Of a stretch of DNA of 64,000 bases, positions 32,584-43,909 are shown piece by piece (the first letter of the stretch is position 1; each line of letters starts with the position of its first letter). The stretch is from NCBI GenBank assembly GCA_014529385.2, contig CM043971.1:97616485-97680484 (forward strand), written 5' to 3'. This DNA comes from Adiantum capillus-veneris (lineage: Eukaryota; Streptophyta; Polypodiopsida; Polypodiales; Pteridaceae). Position numbers and translations under genes: made by a program. The notes below the pieces were generated by a model. That model made no database searches and was not told where the DNA came from. It worked only from the letters and a program-made list of their open reading frames with translations.

Positions 32584-33329
32584 CTCCTTTTTGTGTGTCT
32601 GGGTCTAGCAATGCTACGAAATTTGATTACATAGCTTAGATAAGTTAGCATGGTGTGAAATATTTGAAAGCTAAGAGAATCCAATGTGATCATAAAACTT
32701 TGTTTGAAAATGGATTGGATTCTGTAGAATTGGTTTCAACAATGGAGTGGGTTCAATAGAATTGGTTTCAACAACGGGAACAGAATTGGATTCAATGTTT
32801 TGACTCCACTCTCTTACTTGCTTCTATCCTTGCTTCTTTCTTGTGAGAGCAAGGCATGGCAATAGTGCACATCATAACCTACTATATAGTAGGAAGGACG
32901 TTTTCCCCTTGGTCTACCTAGGGTTGATAGAAGTGCTACCAAATGCAAAAGTACAAACTGAGTAAGTAAGCAAGTTTTTAAATATGAGTTCCCATAACTG
33001 GTACAATGTGTAATCATAAAACTTTTCATGTCTAAGAGTGGAGTTGTGAAAACATTATTAGGGCTCATAGTCTCCAATGTAGCTCTTGGAGTTTCAAGTT
33101 TCAAAGAGATGAGTTGACTTTCTTTTAATATCCAGAATGTGATTGGCCTTTCCGTCTATGTTTCTCTGCAGATGCCACACTTGCTTGCATCTCTATCTAT
33201 GTTTTGTGCACAAGTATGGTAATAGTGTTCATCAGATCATAACGATGCATAAGTAGGTTAGTACGTGTACACTATTTGTTCATGTACACTTATACACCAT
33301 CGGCACCTTCAAATGTTATAGAAATGAAA
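32041..33329. other. Non-coding, no gene seen
   Basis: Contains a (GA)n run (about 32543-32581). Open frames on both strands look random. Confidence 0.45.
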
Positions 33330-34800
33330 CCAAAATAAGGTCATCTAATAGTTTATGTGGATGCCCTTGGCCTTCCTCAAAAATTTTAAGCCCCACTATA
33401 TATAGTATAGAAGTTGTATGTGAATGCTCAAAGAAAATCTAGATTTAGTGTAATCCTACGTACAAATTTTGAGATTTACCTCTAAATGCTAATTGAAGGT
33501 GAGAAGAAACCCTGATTTTACCAGAATTCCACATATAAATTTTGAGATTCACATCTAAATCTGCCCTCCCACCTCGGATTCCTCATGCTGCTTTGGATTC
33601 GGTCACGCCGCCTTGGGTTCACTCACCTTCTGCCTCGGTTTTGCTTGTGTTCAATTAAACCTCGGATTTGTTTTCAAATACAAAGCTTCCAATGCTCATA
33701 TAGTAGAAGTAGATTGCGTCTAAAATTTTTCATATGTATGTTTACCAAGTGTCTCAGCAGAAGCATTGTGTATATGAGTGGCTATCAGATTGCTTGAAAG
33801 AAAAACACAAGTTTTGTGTATTCTCACGTATGAAAATTTGAAATCCACCTCTAAATTCTAGTTTTGAAGATGAGAAAACCTATAAATTTTAGGAAAAAAT
33901 CATTGATGAAACATAGCAAAATTGCCTTTAATTTTTCAATCAGTCGGTTTTTAAACTTTTTTGAAAAAACATTGTATTGTGTGCAAATGCTCAAAGTAGA
34001 CTTAAGTTTACCTATAAATTTTGAGATTTAGCCATAAATTCTTTTTTTTTTTTTGCTATACTCACAATTGTGAGTGAGAGAATTTATATTAACGTGACGG
34101 GATTGTATTCTTTTGAAGCTAATATAGATTTAGCAACAAAATTCTAACTTGAAGGAAAGAAAAAAAACCAAGTTTAACACAAAGCCTAAAGAATTTAGTG
34201 TAAATTTTCTCTGCCTCTTGCCTTTGCCACCTCGGTTTTACTCGTGCCACTTCAGATTCGTGCATGCTGCCTTGGGTTCGCTCCCCCTTTTTGCCATCTC
34301 GAATTTTCTCGTCACATCGGATTCGTGCATGCCGCCTTGGGTTCCCTAGCAAAAATACTTGTCTTTCACATCGATTTTGCTCGTCTGATTTGCTGCAAAT
34401 TTTCCTATATGTCGGTTTTTAAACTTTTGTGAAAAAAGCATTGTATTGTATGCGAATGCTCAAAGTAAACTTAGGTTTAGTGTAATCCTACCAATCAATT
34501 TTGAAACTTAGCCATAAATTATACCAGGAAGGTGAGAAGAAAACCCAAGCTTAGCACAAATCCTAGAGAAATTCAGGGTAAAAACCTTAAGATATTATCA
34601 AGATTGTTCTCCTCGTTCTGCCTTTGCTACGTCGGATTTGCTTGTTCCACTTTGGATTTGTGCACACACCGACGTGGGTTTGCTTGCCTTTTTCCCACCT
34701 ATTCCCTCGCTTTGGATTCTTCGGATTGGCACACCCCACCTTGGGTTCGCTTGTCTTCCGCTTTGATTTTTCTCGCCTTCAACGCTTTCCTCCACCCCTT
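33330..34800. repeat. Diverged tandem repeats with CTCGGATT/CCTTGGGTTC words
   Basis: Three or more diverged units of roughly 400-500 bp. Each has AAATTTTGAGATTTA-type sequence, a GAAGGTGAGAAGAAA-like stretch and a block with GCCTTGGGTTCGCT or a variant (near 33610, 34268, 34330, 34740). The periodicity is irregular. No coding capacity. Confidence 0.5.
34040..34090 (-). mobile_element. Possible LINE 3' end with palindrome
   Basis: Minus strand: the 16-bp palindrome ACTCACAATTGTGAGT (34060-34075), then TATAGC and a run of A (the T run at about 34042-34054). The same palindrome lies at the 3' end of LINE L1 and in the duplicated LINE fragments. Confidence 0.4.
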
Positions 34801-34818
34801 GTCTTGGAATCAACCTCT

Positions 34819-35042
<224 letters not shown>

Positions 35043-35117
35043 AACTCAGAACTTTAGAAGTTGGCACCGGATAGTGAGTCTGTCTCTCTCTTATATATAT
35101 ATGTATATATATACTTA

Positions 35118-35440
35118 GGCTCGTCATAATTGAGAGAATTTATGAATTTTAAAGGGTGGCACATAGTTTAACTCCTAAAAATAGAAGGGGATAAAATATA
35201 TTAGAACAGGTAAAAGGCCTGTCAGCTCGGCAATCTCTCTTCTCATTTGGGATGCTAGTGTGACGGTTGATTTTTTACGTACATTTTACCCATTTTAAGG
35301 TATTTTTTTGTTTTCTATGGGAGAAAATGTTAGCCACTCTCTCAAAAATACACTATAATTCCAAGAAAATAATAATTTCTTGAAAATTGGCAAGGGTCCC
35401 CTTGGTGAGTAGGAGTCCCTATGAACTTGATGGAACAATA

Positions 35441-35490
<50 letters not shown>

Positions 35491-35971
35491 GACCAATGAC
35501 ATGTGTAACAACCCCATCATTTGCATGCATGTCCCCAAAGCGATACAAAATGAAGTCGACTCACAAACAGACCAACCTTCTCCTTTTTTTCTAGGGATAG
35601 ATGTTTGACATTAGTTAGTGTATATATACATATGTGTGTGTGTGTGAAAATTTATAGATTTTTTAGGGTGGCACATGGTTTAACTCTCAAAAATAAAAAG
35701 GATCAAATAACTCTCAACAGATAAAAGGCACATCAATTGGGAATCTCTCTCCCCATTTGAGATGCCAATGTTAGGGTTGGTTTTTTGTTAAACATTCGAC
35801 CCATTTTAAGGCATTTTTCTTGTTTTGTGTGGGAAAAAATGTTATGTACTCTTTTAAAAGTACATGATAATATTAAGAGAATAACAATTTTTTGAAAATT
35901 TGAAAGGAAAGGGTGTCTTTGGTGAGTAGGAGTCCCCATGAGCTCAATCGTAAAATATATATATATATATA

Positions 35972-36008
<37 letters not shown>

Positions 36009-36472
36009 TGGCCAATGACATGTAAAACAACCTATAATTTGCATGCATGTCCCCAAAGCGATACAAAATGAAGTCGACTCACAAACAATCAAACCTTCTT
36101 TTTTTTTTCTAGGGATAGATGTTTGACATTAGTTAGTGTGTGTATATATGTTTGTGTGTGTGTCCATCATAATATAGAAATTTTATAGAGTTTTTAGAGT
36201 GGCACATGGTTTAACTCTCAAAAATAAAAAGGATTTAATAACTCTGACTTGATAAAAGGCCCGCCAATTGGGAAATATCCCCATTTGAGATGCCAATGTT
36301 AGGGTTGTTTTTTTTCAAACATTTTACCCATTTCAAGAAAATTTTCTTGTTTTATATGAAAAAAATATTAGCGACTCTTTTGAAAATACATGATAATATT
36401 AAGAAAATAACAATGTCTTAAGGGCAAGGGTGTCCCTAGTGAATAGGAGTCCCCATGAGCTCAATCATAAAA

Positions 36473-36508
<36 letters not shown>

Positions 36509-36610
36509 AATAATGTAGATAACAACCCCTACCTTTGAATGCATGCCCTCAAAGCGAGACCGACCTAAAAGGGTACGTGGACATGCGAACCTTCTCCTTT
36601 TTCTCATTCG
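35118..36610. repeat. Tandem array of three ~520-bp units, each with internal (CT)n
   Basis: Units anchored by GGTGGCACAT at about 35156, 35668 and 36199 (spacings 512 and 531). Each unit contains, in order: the anchor, a TTTACCCATTTTAAGG-like block, GTGAGTAGGAGTCCC (third unit: GTGAATAGGAGTCCC), a (CT)n run of variable length, GCATGCATGTCCCCAAAGCG and, in units 1 and 2, GGGATAGATGTTTGACATTA then TA/TG dinucleotides. No coding function seen. Confidence 0.85.
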
Positions 36611-37253
36611 CTTTTAAAAATAAAAACTTACACAAATTTATAAAAGGTATCAATATTGGTCTTGAAAAAAGCCCCTTGATAAAATAAAGCCAAATATATC
36701 ATTAAAAATCAATTTTTTATTAAATAACAAAATCTCTACCAAAATTATGTTTATTTGCTTAGGAGGAGGGAAACTAAATTTATACATTTATTCTATGTAT
36801 AGTTGAAAGTATTTGGTCTTTACATTGTACATTTTGAAAGGCTTTTCATTTCCCTATGCATGTCAAATCTTGACCCTTCACTTTTGCATTTTACATTAGA
36901 TGTTTGGTCTAAACTTTTGTGAAGTAAACCAATCCATGACACATGGATGTCTTCTTCTTACTTGAAATTTTTAAGCTGCATAAGTATAGTATAGATAGAA
37001 ATTCCAGTTCCATCTATATCTATATGTATTCTATTACGACAGAGGGAGTGCCCTTTACACGTGTCGAAATCTGCAAGATGAAGACTAAAGTCCAAAAATG
37101 AGAGAGGCTCCTATGCACACGATAAAGAGAGAGAGAGAGAGGCCGCCAAAGGTGGTCGGCGGTACTAGTATATTGAAAGGTAAGGAGAGTTGCCTTCATG
37201 CAGCTCTTTAGATAGTACTTTCTATTTGAACATATTATCTATTTTAGAGCATG

Positions 37254-37311
<58 letters not shown>

Positions 37312-37959
37312 TGAGAAATGTGATTCTCAATTTCGATGGCTTGCCATGAGGAATAGAATGAATTGGTAAGTGTGATTGTAAGGCAACTAGAGGGTAGAGA
37401 GTTGATATGTGTAGGGGGTGACATTATATAAAATGGATACGGGTAGTGTTCATCTTCAGATAGCACATACATGCATGATGAATGTTGGTAGGCATATAAC
37501 AAGGTAGACTGCAATAATAGGGGCTTTACACTGAATCTTTAAGTATTGTTGGCTTGATTTCGATTGGTATGTGTGATTGCAAGGCGGCTAGAGGGTAGAG
37601 AGTTGATGTGTGTAAAGGGTGACATTAGATCAAACGGATAGGGGTGGTGTTCATTTTCAAACAGCACATGCATACATGACGAATGTTGGTAGGCACAAGG
37701 CAAAGGAGGTGAGGTTCAAAAGGTTAGTAGTAGAGGGGGAAGGGTTCAGAGGGTGCCATTAACTATGACTTTATTGTTAATTACTTGGATATAATCTTTT
37801 ATAAATTCTCACATCCAACTTTCACCATCTTCTAGACCATACAAAAGTAAAATTTAAAATTTGTAGGTAGGGATACCACCTTGATGCCTCAATTCCGAGA
37901 AAAAAACGCTTGGTGAATTGTTGTTCCTTTACGGCACCGCTCTTGAAGATTTTAGTGGA
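36611..37959. other. Non-coding spacer with (CT)n and a direct repeat pair
   Basis: No gene. Holds a short (GA)n near 37125-37141, a (CT)n at about 37256-37306, and two related segments of about 140-165 bp (37337-37503 and 37555-37698) about 203 bp apart, both with CTAGAGGGTAGAGAGTTGAT and GAATGTTGGTAGGCA. Confidence 0.6.
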
Positions 37960-38439
37960 GTAATGACGAGTTCACAAGGATCTAGAGCCAAAATTTATTT
38001 TTTAGCACCCGATTGGGCGAGCTCTTGCGGTGTCTATCAAGGTACAAAACAACTTTCTCACTATTGGTAACATTTACGCTCCCAATGATTCCCAGGGCAC
38101 GATGATGTTATGGAATGACATCTCACAACTGCAAATAGAGGGGGATTCTTGCTTGATGGGAGACTTTAATATGGTTTGTTCCAAATATGGTAGGTAGGGC
38201 CCTTCAATCATTCTTGCTAGGGTGAATGTAAGAAATCAGTTTCCCTGGAGGAAAAATGGGCTCTGTTTGATGCCTGGAAGACTAGCCCTTGGAAGGATGA
38301 TGCGAGGTTCACTTACCACAGTCTCCAGTCCTCCCAGCTTGCCTCCAGACTAGACATGCTCTATTTCTCTCACAGTGGAGATTGGGTGCATTCTTCATTG
38401 CTTATGCAAGTCCTCATGAATAAAGTCTCTCATACCATT
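37960..38439 (+). pseudogene. LINE endonuclease fragment L3 (split by element B)
   Basis: The plus-strand translation gives an endonuclease/exonuclease/phosphatase-type domain of a plant LINE ORF2: AVSIKVQNNFLTIGNIYAPN, then CLMGDFNMVCSKYGR followed by a stop, then after frame changes FPWRKN and ARFTYHSLQSSQLASRLDML. The GDFN motif and the L-x-N-I-Y-A-P word are typical of the endonuclease that nicks target DNA. It is interrupted at 38440 by the TTCCT duplication of element B; the sequence resumes at 47219 for about 130 bp. Confidence 0.75.
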
Positions 38440-38444
38440 TTCCT
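38440..38444. repeat. Target-site duplication of element B (left), TTCCT
   Basis: TTCCT here and at 47214-47218, perfect. Confidence 0.92.
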
Positions 38445-40049
38445 TGTAATGTAATTGGCCTATTTAATTTGAGAGTACGGAAATTAATGAGAGTACTTTT
38501 GAGAAATGACTTTGTGAGCATAGCGGGTGAACATAATTGAAGATAGCAACATAATCATAGCAATTAGTTAACTTGGCATGAACAATACTTTTGCAAGAGA
38601 GAGAATTTAGAGAACATGACAACAATTGAGGACCGGATTTATGTGGAGCCGGTCCCCCCTCCAATAGGCATTTGTATTATGATTTCTCCGATTAAGAGAG
38701 ACTTGTTACAATACAATCTTTGTGTTCCTTGTGACCTAGGTGATGCAATGAAGATGGAAAGCTTCATGCATCACAAACGTAACATAAACTTGAAGAAAGC
38801 TTTAACTATCCCAAGCCTCAGTCCCAAGACCTCAAACACCTTCGAAGGTGGAGAGAGCTAGCAGGGAATGAGGGTAGGGAAGAGGAAGAAGAAACATTTC
38901 GTAGGAGAAAGAATTAGTTCCTCACTTATCATAACTCTGGTTGCTAGCATACATAATAGCATAGTAATGAAGAAGAAGGAGATGACAAGCTTAAGCATTG
39001 AAGCATGGATCTTGGTTGGATTTGCACTCCATATCCAAGAGTGTTGGTGTAGGCTCTCAACCTCTACTTGCTTGGAGAAGGAGAGGGAGCTCTTGCACTT
39101 TGCATAGCACACAATGAGAGTGTTTGTGAGTGTGTGTGGGTGAGTATACCCCCTAAGCAACCCCCTAGCTTGCTTGGGTCGACCCCCCCTTGTAGCTCAT
39201 GCTTGAAGCTCATTGGACCCCTCCAGGCCTAGCCAATCACAAGCAGGAGGCATTACAAGCAGCAAGGGTAGTCTTGAGACAAGTGTCCCCCTTTCCCTTT
39301 TGAGAGAGAGGGCTAGATAAATGCTAAATCATTTAATTAAATCTCCTAAATTATTATTGGACCCCTTGGGTGGCCAACCAATAGGCTTCAGGCACACCAT
39401 GAGGGCAACATGAGGAGGAACTTGACAAGTGTCCCTTTTGCTTTCTTTGTACCATGCATGCCTTGTGTGAGTGTGTGGGTATTCTCTCTCATCCCCCCTC
39501 ATGTAGGGCTCGCCCCCTCCTTGTAGGGATTGAATCTTTGACTTTTTGACACCTCAAGCCCCTCATGCATAGGTCTAGTTCCCACCACAAGCTTGGCTCA
39601 TAAGCACTTTAAGCTTGGGCTGGGTTCTCACCTCAAGTGCAACCCTAGCATCTCAAGCATGTCAAGCACCTCAAGCATCTCAATAATTAAGCACCTCAAG
39701 CATCTCAAGCACCTTAATCATCAAGCATGACAAGCACCTCGAGCTGGGTCAGGTTCTCGCGTCTCAATCTCAACCCTAGCTTACCAAGGTCAAAGGCCTT
39801 TTACACACATTATTGGAGGTCTTTAATGAAGCTAACCCTAAGGTCTTATGCTCCATTTGTTAGCCTTGCTCTTTGATAGACCATCTCTCATTTGGGCCCC
39901 TTTACCATTGGCCCCGTGTTGAGATAGATCTATAAGCACATGTCTATATCTTAACACTTGTTCCCGTTTATTCTCCCACATTAAGTGATCAATTTAATAT
40001 GAGAAAATCATTTGGGTTGGTTAGATATTAGATATTAGATTTTATGACA
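38445..40049 (-). repeat. 3' LTR of element B
   Basis: Starts TGTAATGTAATTGG and ends ATTTTATGACA on the plus strand. Contains a short-word repeat region (CAAGCACCTCAAGCATCTC) near 39650-39730. Confidence 0.93.
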
Positions 40050-40050
40050 T

Positions 40051-40065
40051 TACCTCTCTCTTGAA
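40051..40065 (-). promoter_or_regulatory. Polypurine tract of element B
   Basis: Minus strand reads AAGAGAGAGG followed by TAATG next to the 3' LTR, the expected position for a plus-strand primer. It is short and interrupted. Confidence 0.5.
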
Positions 40066-40408
40066 ATCATAGTCGTCCTCGACTATGAGGTAGAAGAGAT
40101 AAAGCCTTAGTCATTAGTCAATTTTACTTAGCGGATAGAGGATCCCTTTTTACCCTACGACATCTTTCCAAGATGGATGACTAATCCATTTGGTGCTTGG
40201 GAGACATAGCTGCCGCAAGCATGTTTGCTCTTTAGTCCATTTCATTCTCCCAAAGTAGAGTGACAAATTCTACTTGGTGTTTGAGAGACGTCGTCATCAC
40301 AAACATGATTCTAAGCATGCATACTAGTTAAATTTATGCACAATTAAAAAGAGGACTAGTCTTATAAGACAAAAACATGAGTCATTTAAAAGAAATTTGT
40401 ACATTTGC

Positions 40409-41260
40409 TTACTCTAATGTAGCATTGTAAGCATTGACAAGGTTCATACTATCCTTAAGTTGTATTCCTTGCATCCATATAGCATCTTCAAAAGGATAAT
40501 TTTTGAACTTAATAAGATACCGTCTAATAATCTTACCATGTCGTAGTACCTTGTCTTCATGCCGAAGGACAGCTTCGGGTTGTAGCACCTCTTCTTGGTC
40601 TTCAACTTCGGGAGGGTCTTCAATAATTGGTTCAGTTGGTGGCTCTCCTTTGTAGGGCTTAAGTAGGCTTACATGAAAGGCATTGTGTATGAGCCAATGG
40701 TTGGGCAACTTGAGTTAATAAGCCGTCTCATTGATGGGCTTCAAGATTTGGAAAGGACCATAGTATCTTTTTGCTAGTTTAGCATAATACTTTTGATGGC
40801 CCGTAGGAATTTTGCTCGTCGTTTGCCTTAATCGAGCCTTAGGAAGCTTGAGTAAGACCCAATCATTTTCTTTGAACATTAGGGCTCTTCTGTGCTTATC
40901 ACCAACAGCTTTTTGCCTTTGTTGAGAGATGGATATAGCCTCCCTAATCTTTTGAAAAGATTCTTGTAGATCACGGCTATACTCATCGGCGGCGAAGATC
41001 TTCCCATGTACTTTGAGTAGTAAGGGACTTTTAGGTCTTCCATCAATGATCGCAAAAGGTGCTTTTCCCGTAGAAGTATGTACAATATTATTGTAGGCAT
41101 ACTCTACAAGAGGTAAGTACTTTTCCCATTGTGAGCGTTGATCTACTTAGGTAACATAAGTCTTGAGTAGATCAAGTATCGTAAGATTGGCTATCTCACT
41201 TTGGCCATCCGTTTGTGGGTGATAGGCCGAAGAGAAATTCAATCTTGTTCCTAGATTTTC
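40409..41260 (-). pseudogene. Element B integrase C-terminal region and chromodomain
   Basis: Minus-strand translation continues the integrase: YHPQTDGQSE near 41220, YNNIVHTSTGKAPF near 41090, then a basic linker, PNHWLIHNAFHVSLLKPY near 40690, and a terminal chromodomain-like segment with KVLRHGKIIRRYLIKFKNYP and ameliorated aromatic positions (VLRH, Y-L-I-K-F, W-M). A chromodomain places the element among chromoviruses, where it may steer integration. Stops interrupt the frame at THVT-stop near 41150 and TAY-stop near 40715, both of a C-to-T type. Confidence 0.82.
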
Positions 41261-41907
41261 AAAGAGACCTTTCTAGAAATTACTTGTCATTCTAGGATCT
41301 CTATCTGTCATGATGGATGTGGGTAATCCATGGTGCTTGAAAATCTGAGATATGAAGAGAGTTGCCATTTGATGTGCCTTAATAGTCTTCTTGACAGGAA
41401 TAAAATGTGCTTGCTTGCTAAAACTGTCAACTATTGTCCATATTCTTGGATTCCCATGGATAGACTTGGGTAATCCAAAGATGAAATCCATGGATATACT
41501 CTCCCATGGTGAATTTGGAATAGGCAATGGTTGGAGTAATCCACGTTGCTTCCCTCTATCATACTTGGTCTTTTGGCATACTACACATTTTAAAACATAC
41601 TCTTGTATGTCCACTTTCATGGTAGGCCAATAGAAGTACGTCTCTACTCCTCGAAGAGTAGGTTGAATACCTCTATGCCCCGCATATGGAGGAGCATGGG
41701 ATTCATACATAACTTTCTCAAGAAGGGAATGGGTAACACATAGCCTATTGCCGTGGAGAAGATAACCATCCCGCAAGGTGAATGGTTCCTCTTTCTTCCC
41801 CAAAGCAAGGGCTGACATTATGTCTCTAAAGTCAGGGTCAGTAGCATACTCATCTATCATAGAGGATAGATCATTGTGAGTAGCTATAGACACCGCATTA
41901 ACTTTGG
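41261..41907 (-). pseudogene. Element B integrase zinc finger and catalytic core
   Basis: From 41893 the frame carries the H2C2 region (H-x-x-x-H around HAPPYAGHRG and CVVCQKTK), then SPWESISMDFIFGLP with the first catalytic Asp, then MTDRDPRMTSNF with the second. A TGG-to-TAG change at the W of SNFW ends this frame at 41273. Upstream a CGA-to-TGA stop (ALSR-stop-PKVN, near 41909) separates it from RNase H. Integrase joins element DNA to the chromosome. Confidence 0.88.
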
Positions 41908-41908
41908 G

Positions 41909-43259
41909 TCATCGTGAAAGTGCATCGGCCACTTGATTGTGCTTACCAGCTATGTGAGCAATATGGAAATTAAACTGTGAAATAAAATTTGCCCACCTCA
42001 TTTGTTTGTCGGAAAGCTTGGTTTGCGTCATGAAATACTTGAGACTTTGGTGGTCGGTTCGTAGGATAAATGGAGTCCCCAATAGGTAGTGCTTCCATGT
42101 GTCTAGGGCATGTAGAACAGCTAAAAGCTCTTTCTCATAAATGCCCAAGACTCGTTCATCAATATTGAGCCTTCAGCTCTCATATGCTATGGCATGCCCT
42201 TCTTGAAGCAAAACTACTCCAAGGCAATCACCACAAGCATCACATTGGACCTCAAATGGCTTTGAGAGATCCGGAAGCACGAGGACTCGTTGGGAAGTAA
42301 GCTTCTCTTTGAGCTTTTCAAAAGCATTTTTCTCCTTAGCAGTCCATACAAACTTAACGTTCTTCTTAGTTAAGTCGTGTAGTGGTCCTGCTACTTGAGA
42401 GAATTTTGCTATGAAGCGTCTATAGTATGCGAACATACCAACAAAGCTTCTTAGCTCATGTAGATTTCTTGGGTTAGGCCATGCTTTTATTATCTCTAAC
42501 TTTGATGGATCCATTCGGATACCATCTTTAGAGATAATATGACCTAGGTATTGAATCTCTTGAAGGAAGAATTCGCTTTTCTTTTGGTTGAGAAAAAGCT
42601 TGTTCTCCCTTAATGCTTGAAAAATCACTTGGAGATATTTCTTATGTTCCTCCAAATATTTGGAGTAGATGATGATATCATCAAAGAACACTCCAATGAA
42701 TTTGCGGTATGGTCTAAAAATTTTCTCCATCAAACGATTGATGGAACGTAGTTGGTGCATTAGTCAAGCCAAAAGGCATGACTAGATATTCATAAAGACC
42801 AAACGTTGTGCGAAACGCAGTCTTTAAGATATCTTCATCCACTATCCTTATTTGATGATAGCCACTCTTAAGGTCAATCCTAATGAAGTAGGTAGAGCCT
42901 TGTAACTTATCAAACAGATCTTCTACCCGAGGTACGGGAAATCTGTTTTTGATAGTGATATGGTTTAGTGCTCGATAGTCCACACACATACGGTATGTAC
43001 CATCTTTCTTTTGCACTAAAAGGACTGGAGAACAAAAGGGAGAGGAACTAGGCCTCACCATCCCTTTGTCTACCAGCTCTTGTACTTGCCTCATGATCTC
43101 CTCTTGTTGAGCTTGTGAGACTCGATAAAGAGGCTTGTTAGGTGGTGAGCTTCTAGGAAGGAGCTCAATGTGATGGTCATCATCCCCTCGTTTTGGAGGT
43201 AAGTCCATAGGGATATCATCGATGAACACATCTTGGAATCCTTTTAGAAGATTAGACAA
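41909..43259 (-). pseudogene. Element B reverse transcriptase and RNase H
   Basis: The first frame (43259-42714) has the RT N-terminal half: [37 protein letters not shown] and [13 protein letters not shown], then [11 protein letters not shown] small insertion after TTF shifts to a second frame (42760-42173) with VFFDDIIIYS, the catalytic motif, the connection region and RNase H start (CDACGDCLGVVLLQEG). A CGA-to-TGA stop precedes the last RNase H frame (42148-41909; YEKELLAVLHAL, TDHQSLKYF, ADALSR). All catalytic motifs remain visible, so only the frame is broken. The best RT in the window. Confidence 0.92.
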
Positions 43260-43312
43260 GTCTAACTCTTCTTGATTCCTACCATTTACATTTGATGAAG
43301 CATTAGTATCTT

Positions 43313-43909
43313 TTAGAGACTCTTTGACAAAATCATGTACGCAAAAACTGAGCTCTTCATTGACTTATCAAAAGCAAGAGGATTTACAAGTGGAATAGTG
43401 CGACCACGCTCACTAGCATCTATATACATGTTCTTTCCCTTGTAGGTGAAGTAGATTCTCCTTTCAGGGAACTTCATGTTGGCAGCCATGCGATCAAACC
43501 ATGGTGCCCCTAGGATAACATCCTCATGTTGGAGAGGAGAGATGAAGAAGTCTTCCTTGTCGACATAGCTTTGGACATGAAGCCTCAACTTCCCAATCAA
43601 GGGAGTAATGGAGGCTTGTTGTCCCTTGAAAGCTGCATCAGCCACTACTATATCTCCCATCTCAAAAGCTTGAATGCCCAACTTGGTGGCCAACTCCATT
43701 GATATGAAGTTAAGACTAGAGCCATGGTCAAACAAGATAAAGGAATCATACTCTCTTACCTTTCCCCAAGCATAGGAAAGTGATGATCCTTTGCAATGAG
43801 CATCCTCTTTTGGAGCTTCGATGGTGGAAGCCCTAGGAGTCTCATTGCGAGTATTCTTCTTGGGGCCACAACGATAGCCATGTCCTTGCTCCCCACACTT
43901 CAACAACAC
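43313..43909 (-). pseudogene. Element B aspartic protease and zinc knuckle
   Basis: The frame begins with a CCHC-like knuckle whose last spacing is shortened: LKCGEQGHGYRCG gives CX2CX4HX3C rather than X4C. The retropepsin-like region has FILFDHGSSLNFI (DHG) and VILGAPWFDRM. A 2-nt net gain just before the knuckle (TGTTGTTGAAG where A has TGTTTCAAG) puts it out of frame with Gag. The protease processes the polyprotein. Confidence 0.85.

Noticed and set aside
37239-37514. A 91-aa minus-strand frame ending in RERERE
   Set aside because: Overlaps a direct repeat pair and a (CT)n run. No domain and no coherent coding signal.
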